Of a stretch of DNA of 64,000 nt, positions 46,867-55,451 are shown piece after piece. Source of the DNA: Syntrophomonadaceae bacterium. GTDB taxonomy: Bacteria; Bacillota; Syntrophomonadia; Syntrophomonadales; Syntrophomonadaceae. Both the position numbers and the translations under genes were made by a program. How positions within the stretch are numbered: position 1 is the stretch's first letter; every line of letters begins with the position of its first letter. The stretch covers positions 23,179 to 87,178 of the forward strand of contig JAAYCK010000098.1 in the NCBI GenBank assembly GCA_012729835.1, in the 5' to 3' direction. The notes under the pieces were generated by a model that saw only the letters and a program-made list of their open reading frames with translations, was not told the origin of the DNA and searched no databases.

Positions 46867-47742
46867 TTACAAACGGCTGAGATGAGGTGGGCGAAAATAT
46901 GATTCCTCCATCGCCAGGCCTTGTTCCAGAGCCATCAGCATCTTGCCGCGGTCACGTGGGAGCAGACCATTTACATCCCAGTAGTTTGAAACATGATCAC
47001 TAAGAACGATAGTATTTTGACAATCGAGATTTTCGATCAGCAGCTTGATCTCCGTCAAGGCCTGGTGAGGATTCAATAGCTGGAAGGCACCGCTTTGAAA
47101 ATCTTCGTAGAGTGGCGTACCGGGTATGGGGACGAAGGTGCGCAGCCGAATGAAATCAGGGCTGAAGGAACTAAGTACTCGAGCGCTGGCCAGTGCATGC
47201 TCCCGGCTTCTTTCCAGTCCCCCTATGCCGACCAGGTAGTATTCGCTAGTATCGATCCCCGCCGCTTTTAGTTTTTTTCCAGCTGATATTATCTCATCGG
47301 AGGTAGTGCCCTTATTAATTCTCTCCAGGACCACATCGTCGCCACTTTCCATACCGGTATGTACCCGGGTCAAACCAGCGGCTTTGAGGCGTTCTGTGTC
47401 ATGCTGGCTTTTGCGGTTGATGAACTTGGCAGAGCCGTAAACAGTGATCCTTTCCAGATGGGGAAAAAGGCTTTTGGCATATTCCAATATCTCCACCAGT
47501 TGCTCGGTTTTCATTATGATGGTATTACCGTCAGGGAAAAAGAGCGAGTTAACGTACTCGCCGTAATAATCACGAGCGGCGAGCAGGTCTTCCTTGATCT
47601 CATTTACCGGCCGCAGCCGAAATTTGGTTCCCTTATACATGGAACAGAAGCTGCATTTATTATGAGGACAGCCAATGGTAGCCTGGATCAACAAACTTCC
47701 AGCTTCGCTGGGAGGGCGGTAAACGGTTCCTTCGTAACGCAT
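46867..47742 (-). CDS. Radical SAM protein of unknown substrate
   Basis: The 291-residue protein is a compact radical SAM enzyme with the cluster motif in TIGCPHNKCSFCSMY, a CX4CX2C spacing, not the usual CX3CX2C. Further marks are FFPDGNTI, the MESGDD segment, GIGG and FVPIPGTPLYEDF, seen in Elp3/HemN-like cores. No B12-binding or C-terminal TRAM domain is present. Its role is unknown. ATG start at 47742 with GGAGTACTCC region upstream, reading AAAGGAGTA on the coding strand. Confidence 0.85.
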   Translation of the reverse strand: MRYEGTVYRPPSEAGSLLIQATIGCPHNKCSFCSMYKGTKFRLRPVNEIKEDLLAARDYYGEYVNSLFFPDGNTIIMKTEQLVEILEYAKSLFPHLERITVYGSAKFINRKSQHDTERLKAAGLTRVHTGMESGDDVVLERINKGTTSDEIISAGKKLKAAGIDTSEYYLVGIGGLERSREHALASARVLSSFSPDFIRLRTFVPIPGTPLYEDFQSGAFQLLNPHQALTEIKLLIENLDCQNTIVLSDHVSNYWDVNGLLPRDRGKMLMALEQGLAMEESYFRPPHLSRL

Positions 47743-47927
47743 CGGAGTACTCCTTTCGCTATCCTTAAATCAGATTAGCAAATTCTCCACACATTGCATA
47801 GCGTTAATAGCCAGTCTGCAATAGTAAAATACGAGCTGCTTGCTTGTTTTTCCGCGACAAATCTCTTATATTTATTAATAGAGAAAATGGGGTAATTATA
47901 CCCGTAATACATGAGGAATGGTATTTT

Positions 47928-48716
47928 ATGTCGGTAAGAGTGCTAGTAGTTGATGATGATGAAAGAGAAAGAATAGTACTGCGCTACGTATTAGAACAGA
48001 TCAAGGACGTTGAGATTATTGGAGAAGCAGTGCATGGTCTGGAGGCTCTGCTTTTGTGCCAGGAACGCAAGGTCAATCTGGTGTTTCTTGATATAGGTAT
48101 GCCCGAAATGGGTGGGATGGAAACCGCCTACAAGCTGAATCAACTCAAAGAACCGCCACTATTTGCTTTCATTACCCAAAAGAAGGATATGGCGGTCGAA
48201 GCCTTTGAACTGGGAGCTCTGGATTATATGGTCAAGCCTATCGAATTGACAAGAATCGAAAAGACCATAGAAAGAGCTAAAGTGCGCATCGCTCATCGGG
48301 ATGTGGTCGAAGAGATGGTAAAGCACAAACTGAAGGAACGGATTGATTTCATACTGGAACGTTACCGCAACTACGAAATCTATTCTAATCGTTTGCCAGT
48401 ACGCGAAAAAGGCAAGATTAGCCTGCTTAATCAGGATGACATAATTTACTGCGAGAGCCAGGGTAAAAAAGTGTATATCTGTACCTCTTCTGGAGATTAT
48501 ATGACCAATTACACTTTGAATGAATTGGAGAGCCGGCTTAACAATATCAGCTTTTTCCGGGCTCATCAGGCTTTCATCGTAAATCTGAACTATGTCAAAG
48601 AGATTGCGAGTTCTACTGAAGGTTCATATGTACTGCATTTAAGTATACTTAACAAGGATGTAATTCTAAGCCGAGCCAAGGCCAGAGCATTGAAAGAGAA
48701 GCTGGGGATAGTGTAA
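47928..48716 (+). CDS. LytTR-family response regulator
   Basis: The 262-residue protein has a receiver domain (about 1-120; acid pocket DDDER, Asp55 in VFLDIGMPEMGG, Lys in VKPIE), a coiled linker, and a LytTR DNA-binding domain (about 155-262: ISLLNQDDIIYCESQGKKV and FFRAHQAFIVNL). The ATG at 47928 gives the standard start; upstream in-frame codons from 47844 are not conserved. No partner histidine kinase is adjacent. It may act on nearby genes. Confidence 0.92.
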   Translation: MSVRVLVVDDDERERIVLRYVLEQIKDVEIIGEAVHGLEALLLCQERKVNLVFLDIGMPEMGGMETAYKLNQLKEPPLFAFITQKKDMAVEAFELGALDYMVKPIELTRIEKTIERAKVRIAHRDVVEEMVKHKLKERIDFILERYRNYEIYSNRLPVREKGKISLLNQDDIIYCESQGKKVYICTSSGDYMTNYTLNELESRLNNISFFRAHQAFIVNLNYVKEIASSTEGSYVLHLSILNKDVILSRAKARALKEKLGIV

Positions 48717-49193
48717 AACAAGTTATGCTATTTTTATGATGGCATGTCTTAAAAAAATGACCGAATAGGAACTAAAAATGTTAATATATAATTATTCTGA
48801 CGGAGGTTTTCTACAAACAAGATCTGATAATACAGGCATTTTACCAAGGGGAGTTATAACGGAAACATTGGGCTTTACTAACCAAACCAGGTTTTGTTAT
48901 TATAGTTACAAGCTTCGGCAAACTATCCACTTAATTCAACGAAATGTCGTAGACATAGAGAAATAAATCACAAAATGATATATAGTATAGTAAGAGAAAA
49001 AGAACGTTTCAAGCAAAGCTGAGGAAGGAGGAAGTTTTGTATCTAATGGAACTGGCAGGGGAACGGCATTCTGTCGGAGCCATAAAATGAGGAGTACATT
49101 GCGCAAAGACAGGTATACAGAATACAGGAGGGAGTAACTGTTTTAATGGGACCTGTTCGAAACTTCTGGGTTTACAGATTGGAGTGATGACTC
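48717..49193 (+). other. 477-base region with two possible tiny genes before the AAA+ gene
   Basis: Two very short frames have good ribosome sites. 49046-49090 (14 codons, MELAGERHSVGAIK; a TTG at 49037 would add three codons) follows AAGGAGGAAG. 49146-49187 (13 codons, MGPVRNFWVYRLE) follows AGGAGGGAG. Both may be leader peptides of the AAA+/VWA genes or chance. A 62-codon frame at 48778-48966 lacks a good start and is not called. Confidence 0.3.
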
Positions 49194-50393
49194 ATGATAC
49201 CATTTTACAAGCTGGAGCGCTACGAGGGCAATGAGGCCCTGTTTGACCTAGTAACAATGTCCATCGTATCCAGTTATGTCGGTGAACCCTTACATCTGCA
49301 CGCTGAAGGATTGAGGGGCACTGGCAAGACTACTATAATGAGGGCTTCCCGGCAGATCCTCCCTAATATAACTAGAATAAAAGGATGTATATATAATTGT
49401 GATCCGGAGGCGCCCCATTGTCCCCACCATCGGCATTTAGATCTTGAACAGATTGCAGCCTTGGGTACAGAGATAATTCCCATGCCATTTTTAGAGATTT
49501 CTCATTCTACTAAGGTGGGCACGGTGGCTGGAAGTATTGATCTTTCCAGATTAACCGATCCGGCTCACCCGGAAGCACAATTATTACCCGGTATTATCCC
49601 CCAGGCCCATCGCGGCATTATTTTTATCGATGAGATTAACCGATTAGCTGATACCTCACCGGAGATCACAGATATACTGTTAGATGTCATGGGTAATAAA
49701 CCCGGTCACCTGCAGATAGAAGAGGCTGGACTCCCAGTAGTGGATATTCCAGTGAATGTATCCATCTGGGCAGCATCCAATCCTGACGAAGATCCCGGCC
49801 CCCTGGAGGAAATCCGCCGTCAATTGTCGGACCGTTTCGACATGGTCTGTTATATGGGAAGACCTGATTCGCTAGATATTCTTTCCAACATGCTGCAGGA
49901 AAATTCCCATATGCACCGGGTGCAGAAGGCAAGCCAGACTGAAAAGGTCAACGATGCCAAACATGAAGCTTTGCGGCAAGATATCATCAAATGGGGCCAC
50001 CTGTATGAGCAGACTGATCTGCCTGACTTCTTGCGCAATTATATAGCACGTCTGTATATCAAACACAATTTAGAGAGTATCCGGGCAATTGAAGCCATGC
50101 AGCAAGGAGCTGTCCTGCATAGTGTTATCAAGAATCGGGACAAAGTCCAGATTACTGATGTTACTTATATGATCCCCTTGGTGTTGAAACATCGTGTCGA
50201 TGGCGATACGCTGGTACGAATGATCAACGATACTGACTCGCGCGGCAACAAGGATGGTATCCTCAGTTTCCGGGGCAAAAAGAACAAACCACGTGAGGAA
50301 GAAGAGGAATACTTTGCAAACAACGCTCGTGCCCTCAAGGATATGCACCGCGGAGAACTGGTCAATACGGAGAAGACGTTAACCCCGAATTAA
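49194..50393 (+). CDS. AAA+ ATPase of the magnesium chelatase ChlI/MoxR type
   Basis: The 399-residue protein has Walker A GLRGTGKTT (39-47), Walker B IFIDEINRL (Asp146, Glu147) and sensor segments typical of the ChlI/BchI clade. A cysteine cluster CIYNCDPEAPHC (Cys65, 69, 76) resembles the one in ChlI proteins. The partner VWA protein is encoded 22 bases downstream, as in chelatase and MoxR-VWA systems. No tetrapyrrole genes are near, so a metal chelation or protein-remodelling role is open. Confidence 0.87.
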   Translation: MIPFYKLERYEGNEALFDLVTMSIVSSYVGEPLHLHAEGLRGTGKTTIMRASRQILPNITRIKGCIYNCDPEAPHCPHHRHLDLEQIAALGTEIIPMPFLEISHSTKVGTVAGSIDLSRLTDPAHPEAQLLPGIIPQAHRGIIFIDEINRLADTSPEITDILLDVMGNKPGHLQIEEAGLPVVDIPVNVSIWAASNPDEDPGPLEEIRRQLSDRFDMVCYMGRPDSLDILSNMLQENSHMHRVQKASQTEKVNDAKHEALRQDIIKWGHLYEQTDLPDFLRNYIARLYIKHNLESIRAIEAMQQGAVLHSVIKNRDKVQITDVTYMIPLVLKHRVDGDTLVRMINDTDSRGNKDGILSFRGKKNKPREEEEEYFANNARALKDMHRGELVNTEKTLTPN

Positions 50394-50415
50394 TCGGAAA
50401 AGGGGGTGTAGTCTC

Positions 50416-52191
50416 ATGATGGGTGAAGGCACAAATGTTGATAAGGCAGCCTCGATAGGTAATTATCTCAATCTATACTTTGGCCAGGAACAGGGCATTC
50501 GCTTAGGTGAAAGTACAGTGGTTAGCCGTAAAGCCCATGCCCGTATGCCGGAAAAGAGGGTAAAAGGCCAGATAAAGATACTGACTAATCGCGATGCCGG
50601 TAAGAAATACCTTGACTATGTGGATATCGACCAGGTTGTCCACATAGATGTCTATCATCGTCCAGGTCAAATCGATCCGCGGGATATAGCCCGGGCTATA
50701 TTCTGGCAAATGGAACAGCATTTTATCGAGAAGGACCCTCATCTCCAGTATGCTGAAGATGAGCGGTTCAAGATGGTCGCTGATTATGCCAATAAGATAT
50801 TCATCACCACTAATCAGGGAAAGGGCGTCATGTATGAGCTTTTTCAGAACGTGGTCAAACCCTATCAGGAGGGTGAAGAAGGCTGGGATCATGTCCATGT
50901 GTTGGCTCGCCTGAATCGTGAGGAATACTATCTGGTATATGTCATAGCTGAGACCGTGGAAGCGGTGGTCATAGAGTCCGGGATTAAGCTAGCGAAGGTT
51001 CGTAATATCATCCACGGTAACCAGAAGGAAGAACGCGAGAGTTATGCGGGCTATATCAAGTTGCCTTGGAAGAATTTCAAGGGGCAGCATGCCAAACAGA
51101 TGCCCGACAAGGAGAACGTCAATCAGCTTATACTAAAACTGGCGGAGAAATTCGGCGGGGTAGATGAGATCGAAGAATTCATGGAAAGCTACTCTACTAA
51201 CGTTTTTAAACGCAAGGGAGTCGAACAACAGAAGAAAAAGTGGGGCGATGTCGAGCACGATATCGAGCAATTACAAGAGTTAGGTTTACTGAAGGACACA
51301 CCGTTTGGCAAGATTCTTACCAAACAAGGCCTTCAGCTCAAGGAGTTTGTGGTCAACCACAAATGTGAACTGGAAACGGAAATAAGGCGCAATACTCGCA
51401 AAATGCCCGGCAGTGGAGGACGTTTTAAGAAGCTGGGCAAGGTTGATCAACAATCCTCTGCGGTTCAGTACACTAACCGCAATAAGACCAAGAACAATTC
51501 GGAAGCCAATTGGTCTGGGGACCTGGCTGTACCCCAAACAGTGATTCAAGCAACCAAGAACAGCTTTATGCGCGGCGACAGCCAGTTATCTATTAAGAAG
51601 GAAGACCTTCATTACTATGAGAAAAAGAGTTACATTCCCATAGATGTATGTCTGGTGGTCGATGCCAGCGGCAGTATGGCCGGTGATAAAAGGCAGGCAG
51701 CCTGTTTTCTGGCAGAACACTTGCTGCTCTCCGGCAAGGAGAAAGTAGCGGTAGTAACGTTCCAGGAACGCAGCAGTACCGTGGTAGTACCCTTTACCAA
51801 GAATCAGCGGATTCTGTCCAAAGGGCTTTCTACCATTAATCCGGCCGGATTGACCCCGATGGCAGACGGGATAGAGACAGCGGTTAATCTCATCAAGGAC
51901 AATCGGGTCCGCAATCCCCTGATGGTCCTGATAACTGATGGTATACCAAATATCCCGAAGTGGACTATGGATGCTCTAGCCGACGGGTTGGAAGCAGGAT
52001 CCCATGTAGCACAGAATCGGATTCGCTTTATCTGCATAGGTGTGGAATCTAACCGATTCTACCTGGAGAAGCTGGCCAACCAGGCTAATGGAGTGTTGTA
52101 CCTGGTGGACGATCTGAATAAGGATAACCTGATTAACATTGTACGGCATGAAAAGAAGAACATGATGGACAGCAAGAGGAATCTGGCTTAA
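50416..52191 (+). CDS. VWA-domain protein, partner of the AAA+ ATPase (BchD/CoxE-like)
   Basis: The 591-residue protein has a long N-terminal part of unknown fold (1-400, helical and Lys/Glu-rich). Its C-terminal von Willebrand A domain (about 405-580) has an intact MIDAS: DASGS (416-420), a Thr in GLTPMADG and ITDGIPN. It should form a complex with the upstream ATPase. The N-terminal half is much longer than in BchD-type partners and shows no Ser/Pro linker, so this is a divergent pair. The start could be 50416 or the next ATG at 50419. Confidence 0.85.
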   Translation: MMGEGTNVDKAASIGNYLNLYFGQEQGIRLGESTVVSRKAHARMPEKRVKGQIKILTNRDAGKKYLDYVDIDQVVHIDVYHRPGQIDPRDIARAIFWQMEQHFIEKDPHLQYAEDERFKMVADYANKIFITTNQGKGVMYELFQNVVKPYQEGEEGWDHVHVLARLNREEYYLVYVIAETVEAVVIESGIKLAKVRNIIHGNQKEERESYAGYIKLPWKNFKGQHAKQMPDKENVNQLILKLAEKFGGVDEIEEFMESYSTNVFKRKGVEQQKKKWGDVEHDIEQLQELGLLKDTPFGKILTKQGLQLKEFVVNHKCELETEIRRNTRKMPGSGGRFKKLGKVDQQSSAVQYTNRNKTKNNSEANWSGDLAVPQTVIQATKNSFMRGDSQLSIKKEDLHYYEKKSYIPIDVCLVVDASGSMAGDKRQAACFLAEHLLLSGKEKVAVVTFQERSSTVVVPFTKNQRILSKGLSTINPAGLTPMADGIETAVNLIKDNRVRNPLMVLITDGIPNIPKWTMDALADGLEAGSHVAQNRIRFICIGVESNRFYLEKLANQANGVLYLVDDLNKDNLINIVRHEKKNMMDSKRNLA

Positions 52192-52313
52192 TACAGCGAT
52201 CTATCTTATATTCAGAAGCAACTGCATTGACACTTCCGCGCGGGATAATAGCAAATGAGTATTTATTAGGATCGAAAGCAAACGCGGTTTGCTTTAATAA
52301 CTCCTCCTTCATA

Positions 52314-52341
52314 AGAGCACCTGGCGGTGCTCTCTTTTTTT
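52314..52341 (+). terminator. Terminator after the VWA gene
   Basis: Stem AGAGCACC/GGTGCTCT (52314-52321 with 52326-52333), loop TGGC, then CTCTTTTTTTTA-like T-run. A separate AAAGCAAAC/GTTTGCTTT hairpin (52275-52295) with a three-base loop lies just before it. Confidence 0.88.
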
Positions 52342-52411
52342 ACCCTCCGGCATATTTCGGTGTGCAGCTTCGTATTCATTGGTAAGGAAGAATATGGAGG
52401 GGACTGAGAGA

Positions 52412-53023
52412 ATGAGCAAAAAAATGATTATTGTATTGGCTCTAGTGGTACTGGCTGTCTGTCTGATCAGTGGAGGCTGCCAAAATGCGTCGCAAAACAG
52501 CACGGAGATTATGTCCTGGCAGGATATGATAAAGCTTGCTCCCCGATTGGATTCAAACCAGTCAGAAAAACAAATTAAAGTCCAGGTTAAAAAAGAGGCC
52601 GAAAAGAACCAGCCAGTTGAGAAAAAAGAAATCAAGCTATATTTTGCCGCTGATGACGGGCAGGGATTGGTAGTAGAAACCCGTAGCATAGATAAGACTG
52701 AGGGTATCGCCCGGAGCACCATCCAGGAATTGATCAAGGGCCCTTTAAAAGGTGCCGGCGAAGTATTTCCACCAGATACGCGTCTGCTTGATATCAATAT
52801 CAAACCGGAAGGTCTTTGTATAGTGGACTTCAACAGTCAGGCTATTAAGCTGGAGAGTGAACAGGCCGAGAGGATAATGGTCTATTCACTTGCTGCCACA
52901 TTAAGCCAGTTTCCTTCGATAAAGGAAGTAAGCTTCAGGATCAACGGGGAAGATGTTACTAGTCTTCGCGGGGCAGTGGATCTGTCTTCGCCGGTGACAG
53001 CCCGGCCTAGAACACGTATTTAG
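52412..53023 (+). CDS. gerM: GerMN-domain lipoprotein (GerM-like)
   Basis: The 203-residue protein starts with a lipoprotein signal ending in LISGGC (Cys23) and has one GerMN domain (about 70-190: KLYFAADDGQGLVVETRS and VDFNSQAI and LSQFPSIKEVSF). GerM is a sporulation/germination wall protein in Bacillus. The ATG at 52412 follows GGAGGGG. It lies before murI, and rph-rdgB-yfcE follow later, matching the racE-gerM-rph order of Bacillus. The symbol is given from this context. Confidence 0.8.
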   Translation: MSKKMIIVLALVVLAVCLISGGCQNASQNSTEIMSWQDMIKLAPRLDSNQSEKQIKVQVKKEAEKNQPVEKKEIKLYFAADDGQGLVVETRSIDKTEGIARSTIQELIKGPLKGAGEVFPPDTRLLDINIKPEGLCIVDFNSQAIKLESEQAERIMVYSLAATLSQFPSIKEVSFRINGEDVTSLRGAVDLSSPVTARPRTRI

Positions 53024-53103
53024 AGAAGGATTATGGTGAAAAAGTAGAATATAGAAGCTAAAAGTGATACATTATTTAAGGAGTCTATAGGCTCTATCAT
53101 TTC

Positions 53104-53136
53104 GGGGGTGCAAAATAATTAAACCCCCTTTTATTT
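53104..53136 (+). terminator. Terminator after the gerM-like gene
   Basis: Stem GGGGGT/ACCCCC (53104-53109 with 53123-53128) with a 13-base loop, followed by TTTTATTTG. A TATAGT sequence at 53160-53165 may be the -10 of the murI transcript. Confidence 0.6.
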
Positions 53137-53215
53137 GTTTATATGCTAGTTATTTTTAGTATAGTGTGTAAGTCTTTTGTTTTCTAAAATAATACTATTC
53201 TTAGAGGTGTTGACA

Positions 53216-54025
53216 GTGGGAAAGAACAATCCCATAGGTGTTTTTGATTCTGGAGTGGGTGGCTTAACCGTTGTAAAGGCATTGATGGATCAGATGCCCG
53301 ATGAAAGCTTCATTTATTTTGGTGATACTGCGCACGTTCCATATGGCAGCAAGGAAGAGTGGGAAATAATGGGTTACGCCCGGGATATCATGACCTTTAT
53401 GATGAGAAAAAAGGTCAAAGCAATAGTGGTAGCCTGCGGAACTCATTCCTCCATCTCGCTTCCGTTTATCCAGGATGATTATAACCTGCCCTTGTTGGGA
53501 GTATTAAAAGCGGGAGCCAGGACCGCTGCCCGAGTGACCCAAAATGGGAAGATCGGAGTTATTGCTACCCTGGCGGCAACGAAACAATTGGCTTTTACCC
53601 GCGAGATTCAGGCTATTGATGAAGGCTTCAGCGTGTTTGAGGCAGGTTGCCCCAAATTCGTGCCCCTGGTCGAGGCAGGCATGCTGGATGGCGAAGAAGC
53701 CCGGGAGGCAGTCGCCGAGTATCTGCAGCCGCTGCTGGATAAGGGCATTGATACACTGGTGCTGGGCTGTACTCATTATCCATTTTTGACCAAGGTTATT
53801 CAGGAATATGTCGGACCAGATGTCAGACTGGCCGATCCTTCATGTGATACTATAGAGGATCTGAAAAAGGTATTTGCCGAAAAAGACCTCTTTAACGAGG
53901 GTACTGCAGCGCCGGTAAGGAGCTTCTATGTCAATGGCAATGACGAATCTTTTTACCAGGTGGGCAGACGATTGATCGGTGATACCCTTGATTATGTAAA
54001 TAAAATCAGCGTGGACGGACTATAG
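53216..54025 (+). CDS. murI: Glutamate racemase with atypical active-site loop
   Basis: The 269-residue protein should make D-glutamate for peptidoglycan. GVFDSGVGGLTVV (Asp11, Ser12) and the second catalytic cysteine in LGCTHYPF (Cys185) are standard. The first catalytic segment reads VACGTHSS (Cys74), where the family usually has ACNT(A/N)S, so the Asn after the Cys is Gly. The GTG at 53216 is chosen over the upstream ATG because of GAGGTG and conserved start. Position next to gerM supports murI. Confidence 0.88.
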   Translation: MGKNNPIGVFDSGVGGLTVVKALMDQMPDESFIYFGDTAHVPYGSKEEWEIMGYARDIMTFMMRKKVKAIVVACGTHSSISLPFIQDDYNLPLLGVLKAGARTAARVTQNGKIGVIATLAATKQLAFTREIQAIDEGFSVFEAGCPKFVPLVEAGMLDGEEAREAVAEYLQPLLDKGIDTLVLGCTHYPFLTKVIQEYVGPDVRLADPSCDTIEDLKKVFAEKDLFNEGTAAPVRSFYVNGNDESFYQVGRRLIGDTLDYVNKISVDGL

Positions 54026-54057
54026 TCTGAACAGAGATATCGGGAAAAGGAGCAAAG

Positions 54058-55032
54058 ATGAGTACGGTTGGTTTTACTACCAGTATCCCGGTTGAGGTGA
54101 TTATAGCCGCCGGATTGATACCGGTCGACCTGAATAACATATTCATAGGAAGTTCCCGGTCCCATGCCCTGGTCGCCGCCGCTGAGGAAGCCGGCTATCC
54201 CCGCAATACCTGCGGATGGATCAAGGGGCTCTACGCAGTAGCCCTGGAGGAAGACCTGGAGTCAATTATTGCTGTTATGCAGGGAGACTGCAGCAATACG
54301 CTGGCCCTGATGGAGACCCTGCAGCTAAAAGGTAAGAACATCATACCATTTGCCTTTCCCTTTGACCGGGACCGGGCGCAACTAGAACAGGCAGTTCTCA
54401 AGCTGGCTGCAGGATTCGGTGTTGACATGGAACAGGTTACTGCAGTGTGGGACGAGCTTAAAGGAGTCCGGGGACGCCTGCAGGAATTGGACCGCATGAC
54501 CTGGCAGGACAATCTGGTTAGTGGCATGGAGAATCATTATTATCTGGTATCATCCAGTGATTTCAATGGCGATTATCATGGTTTTGATAAAGAGTTAGCC
54601 GCTTTTATTGAGAGTGCCCGTCGTCGTCAGCCTTTTCGGGATCAGGTGCGGCTTGCCTACATAGGAGTCCCCCCCATATATACAGATCTATATCCCTATT
54701 TGGAGTCCCTGGGTGCCCGGGTAGTTTTTAACGAAGTGCAGCGGCAGTTCTCCATGCCTAATTCGGCTCAAAATTTTATTCAGCAGTACCTGGACTATAC
54801 CTATCCTTACGGTGCTTTTGCTCGCTTGCCGGATATCGAGGAGCAGCTAGCATTAAGGCAGGTAGATGGTATTATTCACTATACCCAGACCTTTTGTTTC
54901 CGGCAGATCGAGGATATAGTTTTTCGGGATCGGCTCAAACTGCCCTTTCTAACCCTGGAAGGTGACCAGCCCGGTCAACTGGATGCCCGCAGCCGGCTAA
55001 GGCTGGAGGCATTCGTCAATATGCTGAAGTAG
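54058..55032 (+). CDS. 2-hydroxyacyl-CoA dehydratase D-component-like iron-sulfur protein
   Basis: The 324-residue protein resembles HgdB/BcrC-type subunits of 2-hydroxyglutaryl-CoA dehydratase and benzoyl-CoA reductase. It has three cysteines, Cys52 (NTCGW), Cys78 (QGDCSNT) and Cys280 (TFCFRQ), the number that binds one 4Fe-4S cluster. The usual partner subunit (HgdA type) is absent; the ATPase activase gene lies downstream, separated by a CACAGAT repeat. It is shorter than HgdB (about 375), and its substrate is unknown. The single-subunit form may act alone as a reductase or electron carrier. Confidence 0.82.
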   Translation: MSTVGFTTSIPVEVIIAAGLIPVDLNNIFIGSSRSHALVAAAEEAGYPRNTCGWIKGLYAVALEEDLESIIAVMQGDCSNTLALMETLQLKGKNIIPFAFPFDRDRAQLEQAVLKLAAGFGVDMEQVTAVWDELKGVRGRLQELDRMTWQDNLVSGMENHYYLVSSSDFNGDYHGFDKELAAFIESARRRQPFRDQVRLAYIGVPPIYTDLYPYLESLGARVVFNEVQRQFSMPNSAQNFIQQYLDYTYPYGAFARLPDIEEQLALRQVDGIIHYTQTFCFRQIEDIVFRDRLKLPFLTLEGDQPGQLDARSRLRLEAFVNMLK

Positions 55033-55059
55033 GGGTTACGAGGGGTTACGAAGAATTTT

Positions 55060-55425
55060 ACACAGCGACCTAAATGGCGCGAAGGCGCATCGTTGTCCCC
55101 GGAGGGGGATGGACACAGATGCCTGCGGCGCACAGATGAACACGGATTTTATAATTAGCCACAGATTCACACAGATTATTATTACGCGGGTATTGATATA
55201 TATGGGTTGAATTAAAAGACTATGAGTGATCAGAATAAGGTTGAGTAAGAGGTCATCAGGGACTTTTCGGTAACAGTGGACACGGTATATTTAATGATGG
55301 TCATAATCCATGGTTAGATGATTTTCGAAAAGGTTTCGGAATTTCCGGAGACTAAACTCTGGGATTAAATAAGTACATTATTACCGCAGATAAATCTGTG
55401 TCCATCTGGTGTTAATCTGTGGCAA
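55060..55425. repeat. Facing CACAGAT repeat arms between dehydratase and activase genes
   Basis: Left arm 55060-55178 (GATGGACACAGATGCCTGCGG and CCACAGATTCACACAGATTA); right arm 55386-55425 (AAATCTGTGTCCATCTGG and GTTAATCTGTGGC). A near-identical left-arm block occurs at 1488-1527. The inner 55180-55385 has no gene that I can support. The right arm reaches to within 27 bases of the activase start. Confidence 0.82.
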
Positions 55426-55451
55426 AAAAAGTTCTTATTTTGGTGGTTGTT

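Noticed and set aside
48778..48966. A 62-codon forward frame before the AAA+ gene
   Set aside because: No convincing ribosome site, odd composition and AT-rich surroundings.
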